Made by a program: the position numbers and the translations under genes
Origin: Mycobacteroides sp. CBMA 271
Lineage (GTDB): Bacteria; Actinomycetota; Actinomycetes; Mycobacteriales; Mycobacteriaceae
Assembly (NCBI RefSeq): GCF_009729205.1
Contig: NZ_VTHB01000001.1
Coordinates: forward strand, 682,001 to 746,000
Direction: 5' to 3'
DNA length: 64,000 bases
In this document: in pieces, positions 40,162 through 51,110 of the stretch
How the letters are laid out: each line of letters opens with the position of its first letter
Position numbering within the stretch: position 1 is the stretch's first letter
Notes under the pieces: generated by a model
The model's input: only the letters and a program-made list of their open reading frames with translations
Databases searched by the model: none
Told to the model about the DNA's origin: nothing

Positions 40162-40569
40162 TCAGAACACCAGCCCGTTCTCGCGGGCGGCATCGGCAAG
40201 TGCGGCGATCCGGCCGCCGTAGGTGTAACCACCACGGTCGAACACCACGGTGTCCACGCCGGCTGCCTTGGCACGCTCGGCGATCAGCTGACCGACCCGA
40301 GCGCTGCGCGCCTTCTTGTCGCCATCCACTGCCTGCACGTCGGGCTCGACGGACGAGGCCGCGGCCAGGGTGGTGCCGGTGAGATCGTTGACCAGCTGCA
40401 CGTGGATGTGGCGGGCCGAACGGTTCACCACCAGACGCGGACGGGCGTCGGTACCCGACACCTTCTTGCGCAGACGCGCATGACGGCGCAGACGCGAGGT
40501 GCGACGCACCTCCGAGACGCTCTTGCCCACCGGCTCGTGCTGCTTTGATTCTGTCTTCGTTTGAGCCAT
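40162..40569 (-). CDS. rplR: 50S ribosomal protein L18
   Basis: 135-aa 5S rRNA-binding protein. Full length: basic N-terminus, R-L-V-V-N-R-S-x-R-H-I-H-V-Q strand and the C-terminal F-D-R-G-G-Y-x-Y-G-G-R motif. It starts 2 bases after rplF ends, in the conserved order rplF-rplR-rpsE. Confidence 0.99.
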   Translation of the reverse strand: MAQTKTESKQHEPVGKSVSEVRRTSRLRRHARLRKKVSGTDARPRLVVNRSARHIHVQLVNDLTGTTLAAASSVEPDVQAVDGDKKARSARVGQLIAERAKAAGVDTVVFDRGGYTYGGRIAALADAARENGLVF

Positions 40570-40571
40570 GG

Positions 40572-41111
40572 TTACTTACCTGTCTTTCCGACCTTGCGGC
40601 GGATCTGCTCACCCTCGTAGCGGATGCCCTTGCCCTTGTATGGGTCTGGACGCCGCAGGCGGCGGATGTTGGCCGAGATCTGGCCAACCTTCTGCTTGTC
40701 GATTCCGCTGACCGAGAACTTGGTGGGGGTCTCGACCGCGAACGTGATGCCCTCGGGTGCCTCGATCAGCACCGGGTGGCTGTAACCGAGCGCGAACTCC
40801 AGGTTCGATCCCTTGGCCACCACGCGGTAACCCACACCGAAGATTTCCATCTTGGTGGTGTAGCCCTGGGTCACACCGGTCACCAGGTTGGCGATCAGGG
40901 TGCGGGACAGACCGTGCAACGAACGGCTACGCCGCTCATCGTCGGGGCGGGCGACCACAATGGCGCCATCATCGTTGCGCGACACCGAGATCGGCTCGCT
41001 CACTGTCAGTTCGAGGGTGCCCTTGGAGCCCTTGACGGAGATGCTCTGGCCGTCGATGTTGACGTCCACTCCGGCAGGAATCAGCACCGGCTGCTTACCA
41101 ATACGCGACAT
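40572..41111 (-). CDS. rplF: 50S ribosomal protein L6
   Basis: 179-aa L6 with two repeated domains; begins [15 protein letters not shown] and ends with the family signature [14 protein letters not shown]. Between rpsH (14 bases upstream) and rplR. Confidence 0.99.
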   Translation of the reverse strand: MSRIGKQPVLIPAGVDVNIDGQSISVKGSKGTLELTVSEPISVSRNDDGAIVVARPDDERRSRSLHGLSRTLIANLVTGVTQGYTTKMEIFGVGYRVVAKGSNLEFALGYSHPVLIEAPEGITFAVETPTKFSVSGIDKQKVGQISANIRRLRRPDPYKGKGIRYEGEQIRRKVGKTGK

Positions 41112-41125
41112 GTTTTAGTCCTCCC

Positions 41126-41524
41126 CTACCAGACGAACGCGAGGACTTCGCCGCCCACGCCTTGTCGCGCTGCCTGGCGATCGGTGAGCAGGCCAGTGGA
41201 CGTGGAGATGATCGCCACGCCGAGGCCGCCGAGAACCTTGGGCAGATTGGTGGATTTTGCGTACACACGCAGTCCGGGCTTCGACACGCGGCGCAGACCG
41301 GCGATGCTGCGCTCACGGCTGGGGCCGTACTTGAGCGAGACGACCAGGCTCTTGCCCACGCGGGCGTCCTCGGTGCGGTAGTCGGTGATGTAGCCCTCGC
41401 GCTTGAGGATCTCGGCGATATTGGCCTTGATCTTCGAATGCGGCAGGGTCACCTCATCGTGGTATGCCGAGTTGGCATTGCGCAGACGTGTCAGAAAGTC
41501 TGCGATCGGATCGGTCATAGTCAT
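41126..41524 (-). CDS. rpsH: 30S ribosomal protein S8
   Basis: 132-aa S8, central-domain 16S-binding protein, beginning [20 protein letters not shown] as in other mycobacteria; the C-terminal GGEVLAFVW is intact. First gene of the distal spc unit: rpsN, normally directly upstream, lies 4.9 kb away here. In E. coli S8 regulates the spc operon by binding near the rplE start; whether that works across this split is unknown. The 351 bases upstream hold a candidate promoter (41738-41766) and a leader of about 200 bases, with no gene. Confidence 0.98.
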   Translation of the reverse strand: MTMTDPIADFLTRLRNANSAYHDEVTLPHSKIKANIAEILKREGYITDYRTEDARVGKSLVVSLKYGPSRERSIAGLRRVSKPGLRVYAKSTNLPKVLGGLGVAIISTSTGLLTDRQAARQGVGGEVLAFVW

Positions 41525-41737
41525 GACAGATTCCATCAACCTTTCTCGCCGCGGTTCCCATGCAGCATGCTCGCGCTGGTTCCCGTGAGGGCCTGGCACA
41601 TCGCACGGTGGGCCTACTGCGAAGTGATTTTCCGTATCTGACCGGGTTCGGTCAGGGGTCGTGCATCAGCAGTGCTATCCATGAAGAAGACACATACCGA
41701 CCGGCCATGGGCGAAACACAGCCCAGGCAACCGGTCA

Positions 41738-41766
41738 AGTGTAGGTGACCTGGACCTACGGACCAA
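41738..41766 (-). promoter_or_regulatory. Candidate sigma-A promoter for rpsH-rplO
   Basis: On the minus strand TTGGTC (41766-41761), a 17-base spacer and TACACT (41743-41738). The same -10 hexamer precedes rplN. The predicted leader to rpsH is about 200 bases. Confidence 0.6.
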
Positions 41767-41875
41767 ATCGGCGACTGGCCGGCTCGGCGAGTCACCCGGT
41801 GGGTATCAGCGTGAACGGCAGCCGATAGGCCCCGGGGCCGTCATCGGCGCGTAGCCGAACGCTCGAACAAGATCC

Positions 41876-43258
<1,383 letters not shown>

Positions 43259-43283
43259 CTAACGACGCGGTATCAAACCCGAA

Positions 43284-43805
43284 TCAGGCTGCGGGCGCGG
43301 GCGCGGGGGCCAGTGCGTTGCCCTTGACGGTGTAGAAGGACGTGCCCTGCTCGGTCTGCGTCTTGATCAGCCCTGGTCCGGCGCTCTCCGGGTGCCCGTC
43401 GACCACTCCGACACGCGATAGCTTGGGGTTAGTGCCGACCGCATGCCAGATCGCCCATTTCTGGTCTTTGACGCGTGCATCCACCTGAACCAGCAGATCG
43501 TCGCGCCCGTCCTGGTCGAGATCACGCAACTCGACCTCGGCTTCGGCGTCGCTGAGCCAGCCGCCCTTGAAAGGTTCCGAGATCGTCTGCACAACCTTGC
43601 CGTCACCGGTACGCACCGTGATCGTGGTGGTTGCCCCTTCGGGCTGGGGTGTGCTGGTTTTCTCGAAACGCAGGCCAAGCTTGTCGCCGGACTGCAGTAC
43701 CTCGGGCTCGGCGCTTGCCACACCCGGAAGTGCGATCAGCGCCAGCGCCGCGAGTGCCGGCGCCCATACCTTGGAGATTTCTCGTCGACCCTGCGAGATC
43801 TGCAT
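43284..43805 (-). CDS. Secreted protein with DxDxDG-loop domain
   Basis: 173-aa exported protein: signal peptide (hydrophobic residues about 14-30, cleaved near ASAE) and a single domain. The block ELRDLDQDGRDDLLVQVD, then W-x-A-V-G and GHPE, matches the D-L-D-x-D-x-x-x-E-L and V-L-G-H-P-E blocks of the lipoproteins at 36349 and 37917, so the three are probably distant relatives. Ends in an Ala-Pro-rich tail. Probable calcium-binding FG-GAP/VCBS-like fold; function unknown. Confidence 0.75.
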   Translation of the reverse strand: MQISQGRREISKVWAPALAALALIALPGVASAEPEVLQSGDKLGLRFEKTSTPQPEGATTTITVRTGDGKVVQTISEPFKGGWLSDAEAEVELRDLDQDGRDDLLVQVDARVKDQKWAIWHAVGTNPKLSRVGVVDGHPESAGPGLIKTQTEQGTSFYTVKGNALAPAPAPAA

Positions 43806-44229
43806 CGGCTATCCATTCGTCATACTTTGCTCAGACGTGAGTTCTTTGACGCCTCTCGCTACCCAGACCTTGTAGTCAGCGAGCCCGTCGGGTCGCTGCC
43901 GACTTGCCAGCAATGCGACCTTCACAAAGGTATACCAGCAACGCAGGTGCCGCTAACCCAGCCATCCCTCGCGACGCGTAACCGTGCGCCACGTCACTGC
44001 GAGGCTCTGAACTGGCCACGGGCTGTTCGGACACCACGGCTCGATCATGCCTCCGGATCAACAGCAAAGAATCACGCCAGGCCGCCGGCCATGGACCCTG
44101 CAGCAAGCCTGGATAACCACGGACACGCCGGCATAGCGTCAAGAGTTGCTGACGGCAGTCAGAATCGCCACGACGATGGGCCGGGACAACACGTCCAGAC
44201 CCAGTGCGTGCGCGCAGCCGGCCGCACTC
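43806..44229. other. Intergenic stretch without a supported gene
   Basis: About 420 bases. Several open frames exist on both strands (for example 43876-44142, minus), but none has a recognisable product, good start site or neighbour coupling. No tRNA cloverleaf or terminator was seen. It may include decayed sequence belonging to the acyltransferase remnant on its right. Confidence 0.5.
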
Positions 44230-44739
44230 TCAGGCCAACTGACAAGCATGTTCAGCGATACGGCGCGCGAACGCCGACTCCAGCCGCTGAGCTTCGCCGA
44301 CGGTGATGCGGCCACCGCCGCGGGCCCCCAGCGCGATCCGATGTTCGTGCGGCACACGCCGTCCGGACACATCGTCGGCTCCAGATCAACACGGCATACT
44401 CCGAGAAGGCCCGCGGCGGCACGATGGCGACACTCACACCTCATATCCTGGGCATTTGTCGAGGTCCCAGTTCACGAAATGCGGCGGTGTGTGCACGACG
44501 ACAGCCGGGACCTGCGCTCTCGCCCGGCAGGCGGAGTTCGCTGCAAAGATCATCGTCCAGTTTTGCTGCGCCGCCGCCGGGATAAATGCCTCGGCGAACT
44601 GACCGGCATCGGAATCGCCGACCAAAATCAACGACCGTGAATCAGCCTGCGCGCCGTCGGGCCAACGCCAGCACAGGCGGGTCTTGTCGTCATCCCGCAT
44701 GTTGCCCAAGCACCTTCTGTCCGCATCCAGATGGCCCAC
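44230..44739 (-). pseudogene. Decayed C-terminal SGNH domain of an acyltransferase-3 (OafA-like) protein
   Basis: On the minus strand the frame from 44739 reads CLGNMRDDDKTRLCWRWPDG, then LILVGDSDAGQFAEAF. This is the GDS block of SGNH domains fused to membrane O-acyltransferases, with Asp where His is usual (GDSH). That frame stops at 44434. Another frame continues with VSVAIVPPRAF, a third with DLEPTMCPDGVCRTNI, and a further shift gives GRITVGEAQRLESAFARRI before TGA at 44232-44230. At least two frameshifts are needed, and the N-terminal acyltransferase membrane domain is absent. A broken remnant, not a functional gene. Confidence 0.65.
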
Positions 44740-44805
44740 TCTCTACGCGCGAGCATCAGGAATGGCCGGTGTGGCTATCTACGCGGCACCGAATGTCGAC
44801 GTCGG

Positions 44806-46323
44806 CTAGTTCCAGAAACCGCACTGATGAGTGCTGGCGAAGCCTTCCATCTGCTTCGGGGCCGGTGGCGCCAGCCGCAGGAACGCCCCGCCCGCCGTGT
44901 ACTTCGGCCATGTGGGCTGGCCCTCGACGTTGGGATCGCCTGTCTTCACGAACTGCGCCCAGTACCGGATCATCTGCGTCGACAGCGCTGCAGACTCTTG
45001 GTTCAGCGGTCTAGAGACATCGAAGAAGTACCCCAACTCAGATCCGTGCGAGGCCCCCAACGGCAACGGCGCGTCTCGATACTCCTTGTACGCCGGTGCG
45101 GCAGGGTCGGCGAATTCGTAGGCGTACACCGGGCCGCTTCTCGCCAATGCCTCGGCCATGTCAAGCGTCGGGCAGGCGAAGGTGTTGTCGGTGTCGACGG
45201 CCGCGAGTGCGGCGAGTACGTTTCCGCCGTACGCCGACAGTGGGTAGCGCAGTCCGAGTTCGGGCGCCTTGGCCCCGTACTTGCCCTCGAGCGCGCGCCG
45301 GTACTCGTCGGGCCCCTGGGGTGCGGGCGTGTGCCGGTATTGCTGGGCTTGAAACACGGTGGCCTCGTTCGTATTACTGCCGATGAGCACAGGGACCGAG
45401 GCGGCGAAGCGACTGATGTAGGCATCCAATGGCGGCATCGGAAGTTCCGGTGTACCCGTTACCGGGCTCACCGGTAGCCCGATCCCAGTGAATTGCGGGG
45501 AATCTCGTAGCGCATCGATAGACAGTGCACGCAAGCAGCGGGGGGTATCGGGTCCGGGCGGACAACCCACCTCGGCTGCATAGGCCGCACTATCGCGGAC
45601 CGCGGTCGAGACTGCGGCCTGCGCCTGGCAGGGCGCGCTCTGCATGATGGCGGATCGGAACAATCCGGCGGCTCTCGGTGCCGCGATGAGATCGCACACC
45701 GACACCGCGCCGGCCGATTGTCCGGCGATGGTTACCTGCTGCGGATCTCCGCCGAATTCGGCGATGTTCTCACGCACCCACCGCAATGCCGCCTGCTGAT
45801 CCAGTAGTCCGTAGTTGCCGATCCCGTCGGACAGGCCGAGCGCCGCCAAGTACCCCAACGTACCGAGCCGATAGTTGATGGTGACGACGACAATTCCGCC
45901 CTGCGCGGCGAGCTTTCGCGCGTCGTAACCGACACCGTTCCCGGCGATGAAGGCGCCGCCATGAATCCACACCAGTACCGGCACCTTCCCCTGGCTATGC
46001 CGTGGGGCGGTGACGTTGAGAATCAGGCAGTCTTCCTTTTGTGGCAGGTCGCTCTCGTGTCCGGGCTGCGGGCATTCGACGCCTTGCCCCGTCGCATCAC
46101 GGGTGCCGGTCCACGGCGGCACGGGTTGCGGTGCAGCGAACCGCAGCGACCCCACCGGCGGCGCCGCGTACGGGATGGCTCTAAAAACTCGCACCGCATC
46201 GTCGACCTCCCCGCGGACCGCACCCGCACCGGTGGTGACGATGGTCGGGTCGTCCACAGGCCTGGGGCTGCATGACACCACCGACGCGAGGACAACCAAC
46301 ACAACCAACAAGAGTCGCGTCAT
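44806..46323 (-). CDS. Type B carboxylesterase, probable lipoprotein
   Basis: 505-aa alpha/beta-hydrolase of the carboxylesterase type B family. Features: oxyanion loop HGGAF, nucleophile motif GQSAGA, early F-R-x-I-P-Y-A-x-P-P-V-G motif and E-D-C-L-x-L-N-V (both family hallmarks), and a catalytic-His region GASHGSEL. The N-terminus is a signal peptide with a probable lipobox (VVSC), so it is likely anchored outside the membrane. ATG at 46323 is used; ATG at 46341 is an alternative six residues longer. In the island between rpsN and rpsH. Substrate unknown (short-chain esters likely). Confidence 0.9.
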   Translation of the reverse strand: MTRLLLVVLVVLASVVSCSPRPVDDPTIVTTGAGAVRGEVDDAVRVFRAIPYAAPPVGSLRFAAPQPVPPWTGTRDATGQGVECPQPGHESDLPQKEDCLILNVTAPRHSQGKVPVLVWIHGGAFIAGNGVGYDARKLAAQGGIVVVTINYRLGTLGYLAALGLSDGIGNYGLLDQQAALRWVRENIAEFGGDPQQVTIAGQSAGAVSVCDLIAAPRAAGLFRSAIMQSAPCQAQAAVSTAVRDSAAYAAEVGCPPGPDTPRCLRALSIDALRDSPQFTGIGLPVSPVTGTPELPMPPLDAYISRFAASVPVLIGSNTNEATVFQAQQYRHTPAPQGPDEYRRALEGKYGAKAPELGLRYPLSAYGGNVLAALAAVDTDNTFACPTLDMAEALARSGPVYAYEFADPAAPAYKEYRDAPLPLGASHGSELGYFFDVSRPLNQESAALSTQMIRYWAQFVKTGDPNVEGQPTWPKYTAGGAFLRLAPPAPKQMEGFASTHQCGFWN

Positions 46324-46395
46324 GTCACGCACACCGCGCATTCTCTGGCACGGGCGCAAGCGTAATGGGCGTAGCCATCAAGGGTGGAAAGACGA

Positions 46396-46429
46396 CAATA
46401 GGCCGGGACTCGCAAGTCCCGGCCTATTG
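46396..46429 (-). terminator. Terminator after rpsN
   Basis: CAATAGGCCGGGACT and AGTCCCGGCCTATTG form a perfect 15-bp stem with a CGCA loop, 10 bases after the rpsN stop, followed on the minus strand by a weak T-rich stretch. It would separate the proximal spc unit from the carboxylesterase gene. Confidence 0.75.
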
Positions 46430-46438
46430 CTCAGTCGT

Positions 46439-46624
46439 TTACCAGCTGCTCTTGCGGATGCCTGGCAGCTCGCCCGCGTGAGCCATCTCGCGCAGGCAGA
46501 TTCGGCACAGGCCGAACTTGCGGAAGACGGCGTGCGGACGGCCACACCGGTTGCACCGGGTGTACGCGCGCACCGCGAACTTGGGCTTGCTGGCGGCCTT
46601 ATTGACCAGAGCCTTCTTTGCCAT
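46439..46624 (-). CDS. rpsN: 30S ribosomal protein S14, zinc-binding form
   Basis: 61-aa S14 type Z with the full zinc motif C-N-R-C near residues 24-27 and C-R-I-C near 40-43. This is the rpsN1-like form normally in the spc operon, in contrast to the zinc-free paralog used under zinc limitation. Last gene of the proximal spc unit; terminator follows and rpsH is 4.9 kb away. Confidence 0.98.
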   Translation of the reverse strand: MAKKALVNKAASKPKFAVRAYTRCNRCGRPHAVFRKFGLCRICLREMAHAGELPGIRKSSW

Positions 46625-46625
46625 A

Positions 46626-47198
46626 TCAGTTCTCCTTGAAGGGGAAGCCGAGCTGGCGCAGCAGGGCCCGTCCCTCGTCGTCGGTGGTCGCCGAGGTGAC
46701 GACGGTGATGTCCATGCCACGCGGACGGTCGATGGAATCCACGTCGATCTCGTGGAACATCGACTGCTCGGTGAGACCGAAGGTGTAGTTGCCCTTGCCG
46801 TCGAACTGCTTGGGCGACAAGCCGCGGAAGTCGCGGATACGCGGGAGCGCGATGGACACGAGGCGGTCCAGGAACTCCCACATGCGATCGCCGCGCAGCG
46901 TGACGCGAGCGCCGATCGGCATGCCTTCGCGCAGCTTGAACTGGGCGATGGACTTGCGAGCCTTGCGGATCTCCGGCTTCTGGCCGGTGATCAGGGCCAG
47001 ATCGCTGACGGCGCCGTTGATCAGCTTGGCGTCACGGGCGGCGTCACCGACACCCATGTTGACGACGACCTTCACGATGCCCGGGATCTGCATCAGGTTG
47101 GCGTACTTGAACTCTTCGTTCAGCGCGGGCTTGATCTCCGCGCGGTAGCGAAGCTTCAGGCGGGGCTGTGTCTTCTCTGCGTTTTCTACGGTGGTCAT
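46626..47198 (-). CDS. rplE: 50S ribosomal protein L5
   Basis: 190-aa 5S rRNA-binding protein with the conserved [11 protein letters not shown] and [15 protein letters not shown] blocks. A one-base overlap with the rplX stop and a one-base gap to rpsN show a tight operon. Confidence 0.99.
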   Translation of the reverse strand: MTTVENAEKTQPRLKLRYRAEIKPALNEEFKYANLMQIPGIVKVVVNMGVGDAARDAKLINGAVSDLALITGQKPEIRKARKSIAQFKLREGMPIGARVTLRGDRMWEFLDRLVSIALPRIRDFRGLSPKQFDGKGNYTFGLTEQSMFHEIDVDSIDRPRGMDITVVTSATTDDEGRALLRQLGFPFKEN

Positions 47199-47515
47199 CA
47201 GATGTCCTTCCCGTTACGGCGGGAGATGCGGACCTTCTTGCCGGTCTCGTCGTCGATGCGGTAGCCGATGCGGGTCGGCGTGCCGTCGGAGTCGATCACC
47301 ATCACGTTCGACACGTGGATGGCGGCCTCCTGCGTGACGATGCCACCGGAGGATGCACCGCGCTCATTGGCCGATTGGGGGGTGTGCTTCTTGATCCGGT
47401 TCACGCCCTCGACGAGGACCCGGTTGCGCTCGGGGTAGGCCGCGATGACCTTGCCCTTGGCGCCCTTGTCCTTGCCGGCGATGACGAGAACGGTGTCGCC
47501 CTTGTGCACCTTCAT
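47198..47515 (-). CDS. rplX: 50S ribosomal protein L24
   Basis: 105-aa assembly-initiating protein. KOW motif at the start ([20 protein letters not shown]), full length. Directly abuts rplN. Confidence 0.99.
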   Translation of the reverse strand: MKVHKGDTVLVIAGKDKGAKGKVIAAYPERNRVLVEGVNRIKKHTPQSANERGASSGGIVTQEAAIHVSNVMVIDSDGTPTRIGYRIDDETGKKVRISRRNGKDI

Positions 47516-47884
47516 TTACAGCACCTCCGGGGCGAGCGAAACGATCTTCATGAACTTCTTCTCGCGCAGCTCACGACCGACGGGCCCGAAGATGCGGGTA
47601 CCACGCGGGTCGTTGTCGGCCTTGATGATGACGGCAGCATTTTCATCGAACTTGATGTAGCTGCCGTCGGCGCGGCGACGTTCTTTGACGGTGCGAACTA
47701 TGACGGCCTTGACGACCTCACCACGCTTGACGGTGCCTCCGGGGATGGCGTCCTTGACGGTCGCCACAATGATGTCCCCGATTCCGGCGTAGCGTCGCGA
47801 CGAGCCACCGAGCACCCGGATGCACAAGATTTCCTTGGCACCGGTGTTGTCGGCGACCTTCAGCCGTGACTCCTGCTGAATCAC
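47516..47884 (-). CDS. rplN: 50S ribosomal protein L14
   Basis: 122-aa L14, complete, beginning [19 protein letters not shown]. First gene of the proximal spc unit (rplN-rplX-rplE-rpsN). The leader of about 150 bases contains a 7-bp hairpin (47968-47996). The promoter candidate is at 48041-48070. Confidence 0.99.
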   Translation of the reverse strand: MIQQESRLKVADNTGAKEILCIRVLGGSSRRYAGIGDIIVATVKDAIPGGTVKRGEVVKAVIVRTVKERRRADGSYIKFDENAAVIIKADNDPRGTRIFGPVGRELREKKFMKIVSLAPEVL

Positions 47885-48040
47885 TGGTCACTCCTTACAG
47901 ACCTGGATGTGTATGTGCGGCGGATTCCGACCCGGCGCACGCGGTCATGTTGTCTCAGGGCACGCATCATCCCCGGGTTTTCGCCTGGTGGGGATGCCTA
48001 CCTGCCCCGGGGTGCCAAGCACCCACAAGACAACCGCCCT

Positions 48041-48070
48041 AGTGTAGGGGAACCCGCAGGTCGGATACAA
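48041..48070 (-). promoter_or_regulatory. Candidate sigma-A promoter for rplN-rpsN
   Basis: On the minus strand TTGTAT (48070-48065), 18-base spacer, TACACT (48046-48041), about 155 bases before rplN; the -10 is identical to the one before rpsH. Confidence 0.55.
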
Positions 48071-48079
48071 ATCCGCACG

Positions 48080-48607
48080 CTAGGCTCTCGACGCGGATTC
48101 GGGCCGGGCCGAGACGATCCGGGTGAGCAACGCGGACATCACGCCCCACTCCAGGGTATAGACGATGATCCCCGGCCACATCCGTTCTTTGGCCATGATC
48201 CACAGCACGGCTACCAGCGCTTCTTCGGAGGAGAACCCGGCGACGTCGTCGGGGTCTCGCGTCGATAACGCGGGCGAGGCGTTCGGGATGAGTCGCGTGA
48301 AGTCGTCCGTTTCGCGCAGGCGCCCGCCCGGCCAGAGGGAGAACAGCTCCTCGGTGATCGGCTCGAACTCACTGAATCCGAGAGTCAGCTCGCCGGTAGC
48401 GGGATTCACGACTTCCACCCGCCCGAACGCCCCTTCATGGGCGTCGATCCGTGCAATGAGGTCCTCCAGGGCGTCCCATTGCTCCTTCGACAATTTCCCG
48501 AAGAACTCGCCGAACGTCGCGAACGGGCCCACCTCCAGTAGCTGATCGGACTCAAAGGCTCCGGATATCGATGCAGGCTCGGCCCTGCGCCGCCTGAACC
48601 ACCGCAT
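48080..48607 (-). CDS. Conserved hypothetical protein (possibly DUF6508-like)
   Basis: 175-aa soluble protein without signal peptide or membrane segment. An Arg-rich N-terminus (MRWFRRRRAEP) precedes a mostly helical domain. A late block (E-A-L-V-A-V-L-W-I-M-A-K-E-R-M-W-P-G, then G-x-x-x-x-L-L-T-R-I) resembles the end of DUF6508 proteins, but I am not certain. ATG at 48607 follows GGGGAG. It begins 14 bases after the MFS gene stop, so the two are probably co-transcribed. Confidence 0.7.
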   Translation of the reverse strand: MRWFRRRRAEPASISGAFESDQLLEVGPFATFGEFFGKLSKEQWDALEDLIARIDAHEGAFGRVEVVNPATGELTLGFSEFEPITEELFSLWPGGRLRETDDFTRLIPNASPALSTRDPDDVAGFSSEEALVAVLWIMAKERMWPGIIVYTLEWGVMSALLTRIVSARPESASRA

Positions 48608-48620
48608 ATCGCGCACTCCC

Positions 48621-49967
48621 CTATCGGTTGAATGCCGGACCTTGCTCGCGATCGAGGTAGGTGTCGGACTTGTTCTTGAGGAAGAACAGGTAGACCGCCA
48701 GCGAGATCGCGATGCACACCGTCACATACGTGATGAACAGCGGGACCTGACCGTGCTCCTTGAGGGCCTGATAGATCAGCGGCGCGGTGCCGCCGAACAC
48801 CGAATTAGCAAGGGCGTAGCCAACTCCCACACCGAGGGCCCGCACATGCGACGGAAAGAGCTCGGACTTGACCAGTGCATTAATCGACGTGTATCCGGTC
48901 AAGATTACGTAGGCGCCGCCGACCAGCAGGAACGACGCGATCGGCGAATGCGTCTGGGGCAGATACGTAATGAGGATGTAGGTGTAGATGAGCGCACCGA
49001 ACCCGAACCACAGCAGCAGCGGCTTGCGGCCAACCTTGTCGCTGATGATTCCCCCGACGGGCTGCAGCAGCATCAGGAAGATGAGGCCCGCCAAGTTGAT
49101 CCAGGTGGCAGTCATCTCGTGGCCCTTGTAGGCGGTCTTGACGATCGCGGGAGCGTTGACGCTGTAGGTATAGAACGCGACGGTGCCGCCCATCGTGATG
49201 AGGAAGCACAGCAGCAGCGGTTTCCCGTACCGGGTGAGCAGCTCGCGCATCGATCCGGAGCTGGTGTCCTCGCCTGCCTTGATGGCCGCCAGCTGTTCGG
49301 TACTGAGCGATTCATCCATGGTGCGCCGCAACCAGTAGACGACGATGGCCGCCATACCGCCGACGGCAAACGCTATGCGCCAACCGAATTCATGAACCTG
49401 CTCGCTGTCGAAGACGGTCAGGATGATCAGCAGCGTGAACTGGGCAAGCACATGGCCGCCGACCAGGGTCACGTACTGGAACGATGAGAAGAACCCGCGT
49501 CGTTCACGTGTCGCCGTCTCGGACATGTAGGTGGCCGAGGTGCCGTATTCGCCTCCGGTGGCGAAACCCTGGACCAGCCGGCACAGGATCAGGACGATGG
49601 GCGCCGCCATCCCGATGCTGGTGCGCGACGGGACCAGTGCGATGACCAGCGAGCAGGCCGCCATCATCGAAACACTGAACGTCAGGGCCGCCCGGCGACC
49701 GTGCCGGTCGGCGAACCGGCCGAAGAACCACGATCCCAGCGGCCGAGTGATGAAGGTGACGGCGAAGATCGCGTAGACGTAGATCGTCGAATTCTGGTCC
49801 GCTTCATCGAAGAACTGCTTCTCGAAGTACGTGGCGAAGACCGTATAGACGTACACGTCGTACCACTCGACGAGATTGCCCGACGATCCTCTGATGGTGT
49901 TCCAGATGGCGCGGCGCGTCTGCGCCCGGCCCGACGGACTTGGTGCGTCAGCGGTCGAAACGGTCAT
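48621..49967 (-). CDS. MFS transporter, metabolite:proton symporter (KgtP/ShiA-like)
   Basis: 448-aa inner-membrane protein with about twelve membrane segments. The early N-L-V-E-W-Y-D-V-Y-V-Y segment, the G-R-F-A-D-R-H-G-R-R loop between segments 2 and 3 and the RLVQGFATGGEYGTSATYMSE block are hallmarks of the metabolite:H+ symporter branch (2-oxoglutarate, shikimate, proline/betaine permeases). 2-oxoglutarate or another dicarboxylate is a guess from similarity. The downstream hypothetical gene is likely in the same operon. Confidence 0.9.
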   Translation of the reverse strand: MTVSTADAPSPSGRAQTRRAIWNTIRGSSGNLVEWYDVYVYTVFATYFEKQFFDEADQNSTIYVYAIFAVTFITRPLGSWFFGRFADRHGRRAALTFSVSMMAACSLVIALVPSRTSIGMAAPIVLILCRLVQGFATGGEYGTSATYMSETATRERRGFFSSFQYVTLVGGHVLAQFTLLIILTVFDSEQVHEFGWRIAFAVGGMAAIVVYWLRRTMDESLSTEQLAAIKAGEDTSSGSMRELLTRYGKPLLLCFLITMGGTVAFYTYSVNAPAIVKTAYKGHEMTATWINLAGLIFLMLLQPVGGIISDKVGRKPLLLWFGFGALIYTYILITYLPQTHSPIASFLLVGGAYVILTGYTSINALVKSELFPSHVRALGVGVGYALANSVFGGTAPLIYQALKEHGQVPLFITYVTVCIAISLAVYLFFLKNKSDTYLDREQGPAFNR

Positions 49968-50026
49968 CCACGTCTCCAGACGGTTGGCGTTGCCCAGCCG
50001 ACGGCCACGTTAATGCAAGAAGACGG

Positions 50027-51037
50027 CTACTGGCCGTCCGACGGCCCCGGCGGCGGTCCGTGACGGCCGGGCTCGGCGACCGGCGCAGTGGTGGTCGGGG
50101 GGGCCGCAACCGGTTCTCCGACGGCAGGCGCGTTAGCGGCCGGCAACATCCAAGCCGGCGGCGCCTTGCTCGATGGCCCCACTGCCGCGGGCTTCGGCGT
50201 GGACGACGGCGATGTGGACGACGGAGCTGGCGCCCCGGTGCTGGAGGGTGTCGTCGATCCGCTCAACGGGTTCGCGCTCTTGGAAGTGGGCGCACCGCTG
50301 GTCGCGGACGGTGTGGTGCTGCTCGAGGAGGCAGCGGCGCTACTGCTGGCGGCAATGGTGGCCAGGCGCTTGGCGACGAAATCGGCGGCTCGGTCGGCAG
50401 ACCCGTCCGATTTGTATTGCATGTGCGGGCCCAGGCCGCCGCCCGCGGGGTCACAGATCCCGTCACCGGGATTGCAGATGTCGATGACCTTGCTGCGCTG
50501 ATCGTCCTTGATCGACAGGTCAAGGTTCATGCCGTTGACCTGCCAATTTCTGGGATTGCCGATCAGCACGATCGCGGCGACGCGCTGTTCCAGGTCGCGT
50601 GGGAGTGGATTGTTGAAGGTAAGTCCGGTTCCGTTGGTTCCCATCAGTACGTCCACCACGGCGCCGCCCTGGGAAAACCCGCCGAGCACAAATTGCGTGT
50701 TGGGGCAGGCCCGTCCGACGTCCTGGACGTGGGCGCTCATGTCGTTGGAGCCGTCGCCGGCGCGCACGAAGTCGAAACTCGCGGGGTAATTGACTGCGTA
50801 GATATCGACGGACTTACCGGGTAGCCGATCGACCAATTCGTCGGTGAACGCTTTCCCCACGTCGCCCAGCCCCGGCGAGTCGTTGGTCCCGCGAGCGAAC
50901 GACACATCCACGTCTGGACAACCCGCGGCCTTGGCAGTGGAAAAGTTCTCACTGTAAGTAGCGAATACCGTGGCCGTCGCCGCGATCACCGCGAAAGTTC
51001 CAACCCCGACCGATGCTTTTTTGACGTATCGGTTCAT
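50027..51037 (-). CDS. Secreted cutinase with long Pro/Ser/Thr-rich tail
   Basis: 336-aa exported cutinase-like enzyme. Signal peptide (hydrophobic residues about 8-28). Expected triad: Ser122 (GFSQG), Asp192 (NPGDGIC) and His205 (GPHMQY). Cys40/Cys111 and Cys188/Cys195 are likely disulfides. Residues about 230-336 are a low-complexity Ser/Thr/Pro/Ala tail, like the longer mycobacterial cutinases, which may span or bind the envelope. More distant from the three cutinases at 11-15 kb than they are from each other. Probably leaderless (TACGCT six bases upstream). Confidence 0.92.
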   Translation of the reverse strand: MNRYVKKASVGVGTFAVIAATATVFATYSENFSTAKAAGCPDVDVSFARGTNDSPGLGDVGKAFTDELVDRLPGKSVDIYAVNYPASFDFVRAGDGSNDMSAHVQDVGRACPNTQFVLGGFSQGGAVVDVLMGTNGTGLTFNNPLPRDLEQRVAAIVLIGNPRNWQVNGMNLDLSIKDDQRSKVIDICNPGDGICDPAGGGLGPHMQYKSDGSADRAADFVAKRLATIAASSSAAASSSSTTPSATSGAPTSKSANPLSGSTTPSSTGAPAPSSTSPSSTPKPAAVGPSSKAPPAWMLPAANAPAVGEPVAAPPTTTAPVAEPGRHGPPPGPSDGQ

Positions 51038-51043
51038 TCATCC

Positions 51044-51049
51044 AGCGTA
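51044..51049 (-). promoter_or_regulatory. Candidate leaderless -10 element (TACGCT)
   Basis: TACGCT on the minus strand six bases before the cutinase ATG at 51037; identical in sequence and spacing to that of sppA. Confidence 0.5.
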
Positions 51050-51110
51050 GACACCTCTGCCCACACGTTGACAGAATTGAAGCAATGCGAAATCGACTCT
51101 AACCGTGCTC

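Noticed and set aside
43806..44229. Possible tRNA in the gene-poor stretch
   Set aside because: No acceptor stem, anticodon arm or TTC-loop combination could be traced on either strand.
43443..44306. Plus-strand open frame of 287 codons in the spc-splitting island
   Set aside because: It overlaps the secreted protein gene and the acyltransferase remnant on the other strand and has no coherent domain or signal.
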